A stretch of DNA of 64,000 bases from Petrolisthes cinctipes. Taxonomy: Eukaryota; Arthropoda; Malacostraca; Decapoda; Porcellanidae. Below are positions 55,606 through 64,000 of this stretch, in pieces (position 1 is the first letter of the stretch; the number at the start of each line of letters is the position of its first letter). The DNA is taken from the NCBI GenBank assembly GCA_033782935.1, contig JAWQEG010001444.1, forward strand, positions 62,001 to 126,000, in the 5' to 3' direction. Made by a program: the position numbers and the translations under genes. The notes under the pieces were generated by a model. It ran no database searches. It had not been told where the DNA came from and saw only the letters and a program-made list of their open reading frames with translations.

Positions 55606-56727
55606 CCAGTGGTAGCGATAAATGTGAATGGAATGATGAATGAGGTGAAAAGGAGAGAGATTGTGGAGTGTGTCAGAAGTAGTAAGATAAATGTGTGTGG
55701 GATATCAGAAACTCATATGAAAGGATGAGGGGTGGAAGAGTGTGTTGTGGGAAGGAATGGAAGGAGGCATGATATGGACTGGTATGGATGAAAAATGTAA
55801 AGGGAGAGGAAAGGAAGGATGCGCATTGTTGGTGTCTGGGAGGGTGTGGAAGGGAATAGAAGGAAGGGAACAAGGGTAGTATAGATGACAAGTAAGATTG
55901 GTATAGTGAAGTATGCATGGGTCTGTGCGTATGCTCCAGTGAACGCGCAGACAAAGGTAGGAAAAAGGAAAATGAAAGAGTTTTGGGATGAGGTAAATGA
56001 ATGTCTGAGAAGTTTTGAGAGTGGAAGGAGGATTGTGCTTGTGGGAGACATGAATGGGAAGGTAGGGAATGAAAGAATAGGAAATGTAGTTGGCAAGTGG
56101 GGTGTGAATGGGATAAATGAAAATGGTGAGTGCCTGGTGGATGTGTGTGCCGAAGCGGGGTTGTTCCTCGCCAACACCTGCTTCGAGCACAGACTGATCC
56201 ACAGGTATACATGGAAGAGGAGGGATGAAAGGGGAGAGCAAATGAGTTTGATTGATTACATAGCTGTGGATGAAAGGATAAGGAAAGATGTGATGGATGC
56301 TAGAGTGGTGAGAGGAATGTTCCAGTGCTCTGACCACTATGCGGTGTTGGCGAGGATTAGGGTCAGGGCAAAATGGGAGTATGGCAGGAAGGATAGAGGG
56401 GGGAACAAGAGGGAGGTGGCAAGTGGAAGATTGAATGACATCAAGTATAGAGAGGAATATAAGAGGAGGGTGGGTGAGGTGCTGGAGGATGCAAGGCTGA
56501 CTATAGGGGAGGGAGTGGGAGTGTATGATGTGTACGAAATGTTTAAGACACTTGTAATGAGGACAACAGCAGAGGTAGTGGGATACAACTCACAGAAGAA
56601 GGGCAAGAAAGGGAGTGCTTGGTGGTCAGAAGTGAAAGATGCAGTAAAGAAGAAAAGGAAGGCACATAAGAGAACGTTACAGGAATGTGTCAGAGGAAGT
56701 GAAAGAGAGGGGGAAGAGAGAATATAA
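55606..56727 (+). pseudogene. LINE AP endonuclease domain
   Basis: Starts with AINVNGMMNEVKRREIV and ISETHMKG (the catalytic Glu of the S-E-T-H motif), broken by TGA at about 55723. From 55885 the frame is open: VCAYAPVN, IVLVGDMNGKVGNE (GDxN), SLIDYIAVDE, QCSDHYAVLARI (SDH). All APE catalytic motifs are therefore identifiable. The linker KGSAWWSEVKDAVKKKRKAH ends this frame at 56727. Confidence 0.82.
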
Positions 56728-57250
56728 TGTTTTTAAGAGGCAAGTGAAGAGGATGGTGAGTGAGAGTAAAAGGAGAGTGGATGAGGAGTTTGGTAGGAAA
56801 CTGAGTGAGAAGTTTAAAGAAAATAAGAAATTATTCTGGAAGGAGGTTAAAAGAGAAAGAGGAGAAGGAAAGTCTGGTAGTGTGAGAATGAAGAGAGAGG
56901 ATGGAGTTACTGTGAGTGGAAGTGAGAAAGTGAAAGAAGTGTGGAAGAGGCATTTTGATTGTTTGATGAATGAGGGGGCGGGAGGGGAGGTGGTGGTGAC
57001 ATGCATGGGGATGGAGGCAGGTGGTGGACGACAAGGTGTACAGGGAGAATTAGGAAGGGAAGAGGTTAGGAAAGCAATAGGGAAGTTGAAGATGGGAAAG
57101 GCACCAGGGGTGGATGGGATAACTGCTGAAATGTTAAAATGTGGGGGGGGAGGTAGTGGTGGAGTGGATGTTGCTTATATGCACATTGGCTTGGAGGCAG
57201 GGAGAGGTGCCAGAGGATTGGAGGAGAGCCATAATTGTACCTTTGTGTAA
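56687..57250 (+). pseudogene. LINE linker and RT fingers (shifted frame)
   Basis: Basic, helical linker (RQVKRMVSESKRRVDEEFG, EVWKRHFDCLMN), then IGKLKMGKAPGVDGITAEML, the RT motif 0/1 region. A run of G at 57144-57150 is where the frame slips to the next segment. Confidence 0.78.
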
Positions 57251-58025
57251 GGGGAATCGGAGTAAGGATGAGTGTGGTAGCTATAGGGAAATAAGCCTTC
57301 TTAGTGTACCGGGGAAGGTGTATGGGAAGGTTCTTACCGAGAGACTGATTGAAGTAACAGAGAATAAAGTTAGTGAGGAGCAGGGAGGGTTCAGAGAGGG
57401 TAGAGGATGTGTGGACCAGATATTTGCATTAAAGTCAATAGTGGAGATTGGGAAGGGTAGAAAGTTGTATGCTGCCTTCATGGACTTTGAGAAGGCATAC
57501 GATAGGGTTGATAGGAAAGTTATGTCAGAGGTGTTGAGAATTTATGGTGTTGGGGGGTCCTTGCTGAAAGGCATTGAGGCCTTTTATGCAGAGGCAACAG
57601 CATGTGTATGGGTAGAGGGTGATCTAAGTGAGAGTTTTAACATTAGTGTAGGGCTGAGACAGGGATGTGTTATGTCACCATGGCTATTTAATGTATATAT
57701 GGATGGTTGTATGAGAGAGATGAAAACCAAAGTGAATGGCCTAGGGGTGAAATTGAGGCTGAATGAAGCAAATTGGTCCTTGGTGGCAAGTTTATATGCG
57801 GATGACACTGTGTTGATGGCTGAGAGTGAAAGGGAGTTGCAGAGGGTGGTGGATGAGTTCCAGTCCGTGTGTAAGCGAAGAAAACTGAAGGTGAATGTTG
57901 GTAAGAGTAAGGTGATGGTATTTGAGAGGACCAAAACAGAAGTAATTGACTTTGCTACACCTCATAGAGTGGCTGTACCAACTGGGACGGAATGTGAGAA
58001 AACTTTAGGGGGTGAGAGGATATAG
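57141..58025 (+). pseudogene. LINE reverse transcriptase core
   Basis: Open frame with the RT signature set: EDWRRAIIVPLCKGN, SYREISLLSVPGKVY, EQGGFREGRGCVDQIFALK, AAFMDFEKAYDRVD (motif A Asp), VGLRQGCVMSPWLFNVY (motif B), SLYADDTVLM (motif C), LKVNVGKSKVM. Catalytic Asp residues are all intact although the ORF as a whole is interrupted. Confidence 0.88.
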
Positions 58026-58177
58026 GAGGTGAGGGAATTCAAGTATCTGGGAACAGTTCTGTGTAAACATGGAAATATGGAAGGAGAAATCAGGGAGAGA
58101 GCAGTGAGGGGCAGGCAGGTCATAGGTGCACTGGGGAGGATTATGAAGTGTAAGAGTGTGAGTGCCAACACTGACAT

Positions 58178-58627
58178 ATGCTTTGGAGACATGTAGGTGC
58201 TGTGGAAATGAGTTACTTGAGAGAAGCATGTGGACTTACTAAGTGGGATGGAGAAAGTAATGAGAGTGTGTATGAGAGATGTGGTATGAGTGAGAAGGCA
58301 ATTGGTATTGAGTGTGGAGTGGTTGAGAGAGTGATGCGTAATACACTGAGATGGTTTGGACATGTAGAGAAAATGCAAAGTGTGGAGTTTGTAAAGAAGG
58401 TGTACAATAGTGAAGTTGTGGGACCTGGTGTGAGAGGTAGACCTCCGGTTAGATGGCAGAACAGAGTGGAAGAGTATGTGAGAGAGAGAAGTCTGAGGGG
58501 GGGAGGAGGGATGGAGAAAGTGAGGAGGGAGTGCTGGAACAGGGAAAACTGGAGACTCTTCTGCCGTGGCCAGCCCCTTGGTGGGAGTTCCCGGAGGAAG
58601 CGAGGCGTCGGAGCTATAGATAGATAG
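58178..58627 (+). pseudogene. LINE C-terminal domain
   Basis: MSYLREACGLTKWDGES, LRWFGHVEKMQSVEFV, RWQNRVEEYVRERSL, LFCRGQPLGGSS. It follows a short deletion after 58160 compared with 47560-47640. The stop lies inside the TAGATAG tail, as in the other copies. Confidence 0.85.
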
Positions 58628-58629
58628 AA

Positions 58630-59189
58630 GAAGAGATGATTTCCACATCAGTCCTCCTATTTTTATTCCCTAGGACAATGTTGATCCTGTTTTTTCCCTT
58701 TCCCACTATAATTTTAGTTCATGCATATTGTAGAAATCTTAGCTTTGTTAGTGTAAACCTGTGATGAACATGACAGCATTCAGCTCTTACTGTATTTGGA
58801 GGAAAATATATCAAAATATGGTAGCTACAACCCTCTGACCCTGCTCCCGATAGAAAATGCTATGGTTCTGAGCGCTTCCGCCAGATGGCAGTGATTCAGT
58901 GCACTGGCCCATTACTGTACAGTGCTGCCCCCAAGTAGGCAGTTCTTAACTAGACGATTTCCAAGTAGGTGAAGAAATTAATTGAGACCAAACGTACACG
59001 TTTTTTCACAAGTAGGCATACCTATGCGCCAGTCAATAATCAGCTGACCATAATTCATCGATATTGTTCACATTTTGATAGTAAAAAGTAAACACAGACT
59101 TACAAACATAAAAGCAAGACATGACAATAGACTTGTTTACCGTAATGTGTTGATTGATTATACACATACAGATAAATGATATGGTGTAA
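58630..59189. other. Non-coding stretch
   Basis: No gene seen. AGTGCACTGGCCCATTA near 58898 recurs as AGTGCACTGGCCCATTC near 62187. Confidence 0.4.
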
Positions 59190-59620
59190 AGTGGAAGTGA
59201 TTTTAAAAGAAAATTACCAAAAGCAATGAATACAAACTAGGAATGTGTGTGCACGATTAAAAATTCAATGAATTTTGTTGATAACTGAACATACCACCCA
59301 ACTATCACCCTCACACTCACTTAATACACTCACGATAAGCCTAACCCCCATTATAGTGAACAACTTTTCAAAACGGGCAGTTTTCATATTTTTAGCACAT
59401 ATCCCGGTACAGACATTTGATATGGTGAAAATTGCAAGTGATTGTAAGAGAAAGGGACCAAGAATAATTAATATAAACTAAGAAAATGTATTTATATGAG
59501 TAGAAACTCATGGATTATTGGTGATAACTGAACTAGCTACCCATCACCCTCACTCCTCATTCATTAAAACTCGCACTTTTAGGCCTACCTCTTTAGAATG
59601 AATAACCTTTCAAAACATAC
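59190..59620. repeat. Two imperfect direct copies of a roughly 190-bp unit
   Basis: GTGATAACTGAAC..ACC..CATCACCCTCAC, then CTTTTCAAAAC, occurs twice (about 59277 and 59519). An inverted, clearer relative lies at 62215-62440 (GTTTACTCTAAGGGGGTTAG, GTTCAGTTTTCACCAGTAGT). The arrangement could be the inverted ends of a 3-kb element, but no target duplication is clear. Confidence 0.5.
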
Positions 59621-59789
59621 ATTTCCCATACTTTTGGCTCTAAGTTTAGAATTATTTTTAGTCAGTCGAGAGAGAATCTGTAATTGTGGGTTGATTGGAC
59701 ACTCATCCTGGCTCACGAATCGCGGCGGCAATAGCACCGCTTGAGATGCACATTAGCCATTTAAATATTTTTTTTATGTTCGCATTACA

Positions 59790-60660
59790 GCTTTTATGGC
59801 TCTTCTCCAATCCTCTGGCACCTCTCCCTGCCTCCAAGCCAATGTGCATATAAGCAACATCCACTCCACCACTACCTCCCCCCCACACTTTAACATTTCA
59901 GCAGTTATCCCATCCACCCCCGGTGCCTTTCCCATCTTCAACTTTCCTATTGCTTTCCTAACCTCTTCCCTTCCTAATTCTCCCTGTACACCCTGTCGTC
60001 TACCACCTGCCTCCATCCCCATGCATGTCGCCACCGCCTCCCCTCCTGTCCCCTCATTCATCAAACGATCAAAATGCCTCTTCCACACTTCTTTCACTTT
60101 CTCACTTCCACTCACAGTAACTCCATCCTCTCTCTTCATTCTCGCGCTACCAGACTTTCCTTCTCTTTCTCTCTTCACTTCCTTCCAGAATAAAATCTTG
60201 TTCTCTTTAAACTTTTCACTCAGTTTTCTACCAAACTCCTCATCCACTCTCCTTTTACTCTCATTCACCATCCTTTTCACTTGTCTCTTACATACACTAT
60301 ATTCTCTCTTCCATCTCTCTCTCACTTCTTCTGGCACATTCCTCTGTAATGTTCTCCTATGTGCCTTCCTTTTCTTCTCTACGGCATCTTTCACTTCTTT
60401 TGACCACCAAGCACTCCCTTTCTTGCCCTTCTTCTGTGTCTTGTATCCCACTACCTCTGCTGCTGTCCTCAATACTATTGTCTTAAACGTTTCTTACACA
60501 GCATTCACTCCCACTCCCTCCCCTATCCCCATCTTTGCATTCCCCAGTACCTCACCCACCCTCCTCTTATATTCCTCCCTGTACTCTGCTACATCTAATT
60601 TTCGACTAGCCACCTCCCTCTTGTTCCTCACACCTTCATCCCTCTCTTCTTACGCTTATA
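59790..60660 (-). pseudogene. RTE-like LINE internal fragment (minus)
   Basis: Minus-strand copy of the linker and start of RT: AEVVGYKTQKKGKKGSAWW, RQVKRMVNESKRRVDEEFG, VWKRHFDRLMNEGTGG, LKMGKAPGVDGITAEML, PEDWRRAI. Open for 232 codons (59774-60472). Corresponds to 56400-57230 of the larger copy but without that copy's frameshifts. No TAGA tail; truncated at both ends. Confidence 0.88.
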
Positions 60661-61360
60661 AATTGGTGATAGATTCCTAAAAGTGTATTAAATATTTTCA
60701 TGTTTTCAAAAAAACCATGGAAGATACGGACAATTTATCTAATCGACATTTTCCTTGGATGAGCAGCACTGCCAGACGTATGCTGCTTCAGAATTGGCTA
60801 GACTTGACTAGACCTGGGCTACAGCCAGTGTGTGGAAAAAACACAACTGGAAGTCTGCCTCGAGTCTGTCTCAAGTCTGGGACATTCAAAAACGCCCTTT
60901 TGGCTAAATATATATCCCATGATGTGCTTGGGCCCGAAACGCCGCCACAGGATAGTGTTGCCACAAGATTTTCTAGCCACTTCATGGTGGGCAGCCAGCA
61001 TAAGTCGCGGCAGCTGTCCAAAAGTAGCCCACGTGCGGTCAGTTGGAAACAAGGAGATAACAAAGTCTCCTATAATAAAAATATGCAAAACTTACAAAGC
61101 AATATCGTACTCCGTGGAAATTTATACTATGCAACTAAAATGATTTCAAATTAAAGCAAATCACAGTAGGAAATATTTGTCCCCTGCAGCTTCAAAATAG
61201 CCCAATGGGCACCAAAACCACGGATGAGGCAACACTGCACGTGCTCACACGTGTGTTTGTTTACATTTCAGGGAAACATGTCGTACAATGCTAAGGATAC
61301 CCCTCGAGTCTGACTATAAAGACTACATCTGGTGACTTGTTCTGAGTTATAACTGAACAG
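60661..61360. other. Non-coding stretch with an unassigned 145-codon frame
   Basis: A plus-strand frame 60717-61154 starts at an ATG but has no family resemblance, no splice context and a second overlapping frame of equal length; I do not call it a gene. Confidence 0.4.
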
Positions 61361-61366
61361 TCTACG

Positions 61367-61368
<2 letters not shown>

Positions 61369-61402
<34 letters not shown>
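61369..61402. repeat. Poly(A) run
   Basis: About 33 uninterrupted A residues after GGTTT. Possibly the tail of a retroposed sequence, but no body was identified. Confidence 0.85.
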
Positions 61403-61404
<2 letters not shown>

Positions 61405-61530
61405 CTTCATAAACAACGAGGTCCCCGCTCTGAGCCGCTCTTATCTGGACCCGTAAATGCCTCCTCCTCACCTCCCACCTACCGCATCGCATGCATAGCA
61501 ATCCAGCTGTGCTGGTTCCACTATACCAAT

Positions 61531-61862
61531 AATAGTGCATTTGTCGCGGCTGAAATTAAATTGTATTTATTGGTTGTGGAACCAGCACAGCTTTAACTGT
61601 CCCACCCTCCTCCCGATGCGGCAGCCATTCACTGTTTTCTCATTGGAGTGGCAGAGCGTATGCTCCCCTAGAGCGGGATCAGTATCTCCACAGGCCACCA
61701 CCAGGTGGCTCCCATATCTAGTACAGCGCCAGATTTAAATTCATTTTACTTCTGATGATCGTCACGGAATAGACCCTTCTAGCCCAGAAGCAATCCAGCT
61801 GTGCTGGTTCCACAACCAATAAATAGAATTTAAGCGGCTTTCAGCCGCGACAAATGCACTAA
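61531..61862. mobile_element. MITE with TAGTGCATTTGTCGCGGCTG ends
   Basis: TAGTGCATTTGTCGCGGCTG at 61531 and its complement CAGCCGCGACAAATGCACTA at 61843-61862; inner arms also pair (TATTTATTGGTTGTGGAACC / GGTTCCACAACCAATAAATA). TA at both outer edges suggests a TA target. About 330 bp, non-coding. An extra partial arm lies just outside at 61498-61523. Confidence 0.65.
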
Positions 61863-64000
61863 TTTGTGCAAGAAAGAAGGTCCACCAAACATTTTTCATG
61901 CAATAGTCTTACATCAATCATAAGGGATCTGTGTTGAATAGTATATTGTCGGTAGAAGTTAAATACGTGGAGAAAATGGTTGCTGTTTTACCTTTTTTCA
62001 ACGGACAAATATACTTTTTTAATGTAATTTACAAGCCAATAACTTGATAGTCAAAGGCATACGACAAATTTTGTGATTTGAAAAAGTACATATACTGTAG
62101 TTGGAAAGAAAAAAATTATCCACAAAACTCGCCTTGTATGTATTAAACGGTAGTTCAACAGCTGCCATCAGGGGGCAAAACAGCTCAGTGCACTGGCCCA
62201 TTCTAAACTCATGTTAGAAGTCATGACAATGTCCATTGAGAGGCTGTTTACTCTAAGGGGGTTAGGCTCAAGTGAGTGTAGTGAGGGTAAGGGGGTTGGT
62301 GGGTGGCTAACGGTACACTTAATATTGTTCAGTTTTCACCAGTAGTCCTTGAGTTTTTACTCGTACAGTACACACACATTGTCTGAGTTTGTATTAAATA
62401 TTTTTGGTCACTTTCTCTTACAGCCACTTCCACTTTTTGTCTGTATTAGTTCGCTGCGCTCTCTACAAATGCACACCGTGTTCAAACTATGTTTTAACTT
62501 AACAGACAAAATTTTCAAGTAATGGACTTTCTGTCCGTTGCATAATAATTGTCCAGTAGCAAAAAATGTCCATTAAATCCTAAATTCGTTAAATGGGGGT
62601 TTGTTAAATCGAGGGTCGAGTGTACATATATGGTAATTACAGGAAAAGAGGAGTGATGAAAATATGTCCTTCCACCCTCACTCTTTGAGTAAGACTGACT
62701 GGTGGTAGCTGGGTCACAGCCTGGGTGAGTTGGGGGTAGTCCCTTTGCTCTCACCCTCAGTGTTGCCGTCCCGAAACTAGCTTGTTTGGGACCGCGCAAA
62801 TTAAAAAACTGCTTTGATCAGTATTCTCGTCACCCGCGGTTTAAGTGTTAAGATCCTGAGTCCCCCCCCCCCCTCTATCCATTTTCTTGCTCATTCTGTG
62901 ATGGTGTAAGTGGAGGTTGATGCTGCCTTGCAATATGTGTGCAGGCCTCTCCCTTGTTGTGTATTCCTCCATGTCATTGGGGTTCTTGGCTTACATCCTT
63001 CACTTTTTCACCAAAGGAAGATACAGACAGGGACTTCACCACTGAAAAGTCCAACATCCTTGAATACTGCTATTCTGAATGTCTGCAATTGTAAAATATA
63101 ATGTTTCCAGATTTGCATTCGTTAAAATTATTACACAAAATTGTGGTTTTGTGGTTGTGAAAGTACTTCAAATGCAAATATCTATCCTATTCAGTGCTAC
63201 ACAAATTTTCCAAACTTTATTTTGTCACCTCTAGTATCCAATTACTAATGTTCATTTAAGAAGAGTCATATGAACTGTATTATTAGGAATTTCAGGCCTC
63301 TGCATATAAAATTAATAAAGCTACTAAAATGTGAAGAAACTGTAGCAACTCATTTTGTTATCATAGACATATTCTTCAATGTAATACAGATCATAAATGT
63401 TCCATAAGTATGGTATCCATCTCTGTTAACAGATATGGTTCACAAGTTCTCGCTTAAAAATAGGCTAAAAACTTTCCTACTACACTCCTGCACCACATTC
63501 GACACTCGTTGCATTTTTCTGCTGTCCCCATGTAATAATAATTACACAAGGACAGAATTTTTTTTTATGCATATTGGTCTGATAAATACTGTAGTACAAA
63601 TTAGAGAGTATGAAAAGATGAATACCATTTCTTTATACTGTATTTATCATATGGTCAATATATACTGTTCAGTTCCTTTCAATTAAAGCATTACACAGTG
63701 CCATAGGATATATTTTCTTACTGTACATCAGTGATACGTACCTTGACTGTAATAAAAGATAATTTTTTATCAACCAATAACTGTGTTATTTGCAACCTTG
63801 ATACTATAACCAAGATGTGGGAAAGTAATTAATGAAAACACTACATTCTTCCAAGGAGTTGCCAGTTGAAATTATATCAGTGTGCAATGCTTTCTTTGTA
63901 GGGAACTGAAAATATACAGAAGTACACTGAGACATCATAGTATCTAGTCTGGCCAGGGCATTGGATAGGTGAATCCAAGGTCCCTTTATAGATGGAAACA
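61863..64000. other. Non-coding right end of window
   Basis: No gene supported. Contains the inverted repeat relative at 62190-62450 and a C-run at 62863-62872. A frame at 63435-63686 shows no recognisable family. Confidence 0.4.

Larger units (their letters stand above)
55606..58629 (+). mobile_element. RTE-like LINE, nearly full length, dead
   Basis: Single-ORF type: AP endonuclease, linker, reverse transcriptase, C-terminal domain, then a TAGATAGATAG tail (58616-58628). It is the parent family of all TAGA-tailed fragments in the window. The coding frame is broken by stops at about 55723 and 55792 and by frameshifts near 56690, 57140-57250 and 58022-58190, with a deletion near 58160-58200. 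The clade call (RTE/L2-like) is from motif style only. Confidence 0.88.

Noticed and set aside
55673..56337. Long minus-strand frames (Ser/His/Pro-rich)
   Set aside because: Antisense shadows of the LINE endonuclease on the plus strand.
57962..58648. 228-codon minus-strand frame
   Set aside because: Antisense of the LINE C-terminal domain, whose plus-strand reading has clear motifs.
59796..60680. 294-codon plus-strand frame, Ser/Phe/Leu/Pro-rich
   Set aside because: Antisense of the minus-strand LINE fragment with KAPGVDGITAEML.
60717..61154. 145-codon frame with ATG
   Set aside because: No homology that I can name, competing frames on both strands, no exon signals.
63435..63686. 83-codon frame near the right edge
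   Set aside because: AT-rich, no motif; begins with MVHKFSLKNRLKTFLL, which vaguely recalls a LINE end, but too little to call.

Overview
This is a repeat-choked stretch of animal nuclear DNA, most likely from a crustacean (probably a decapod). The reasons are small exons with GT-AG introns, an invertebrate-type receptor guanylate cyclase, tracts resembling the arthropod telomere word TTAGG, and a dense, varied load of DNA transposons and LINEs. Nothing suggests a bacterium, organelle or virus. Species identity is inference.

Layout. 313-4777 (+) is the 3' end of a receptor-type guanylate cyclase gene: six exons covering the dimerisation helix, the whole cyclase domain and a long C-terminal tail. 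4778-12.9 kb is 3' UTR/intergenic sequence with MITE-like elements. 12968-19453 is a complete Mutator-like (MULE) transposon with about 155-bp terminal inverted repeats, a 9-bp target duplication and a four-exon C2H2/FLYWCH-like/MULE/SWIM transposase carrying three in-frame TGA codons. 18.8-25.9 kb and 37.0-40.6 kb hold many copies of a related MITE-like repeat (the 'CCCGGTAG' family) that makes 8-bp target duplications, interleaved with THAP-domain exons. 27.2-27.9 kb has a tandem pair of THAP exons. 29.1-35.85 kb is a multi-level nest: a Gypsy remnant containing a Jockey/CR1-like LINE, which in turn contains a hAT-like element and an RTE-like LINE fragment, the latter itself split by an element with an AT target duplication.

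38.2-52.5 kb can be read as one THAP-domain gene of four phase-compatible exons (38194-38346, 41286-41457, 44578-44797, 51713-52523). Its introns hold a perfect-looking 1006-bp tandem duplication, a decayed P-superfamily (THAP9-like) transposase, a piggyBac-like element with TTAA ends and several LINE fragments. 55.6-58.6 kb is a nearly full-length but frameshifted RTE-like LINE with a TAGA tail; smaller pieces of the same family lie at 17.4, 33.8, 35.1, 47.3, 48.9 and 59.8 kb. The right end (60.7-64 kb) has no gene that I can support.

Only two host-type genes look credible: the guanylate cyclase and the THAP/coiled-coil nuclear protein. The two-exon THAP gene at 22.3-23.8 kb and the THAP exon at 27646 may be host genes or transposon-derived. 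The most unusual theme is repeated co-location of THAP DNA-binding exons, a decayed P-type transposase and a short-repeat family with 8-bp target duplications.
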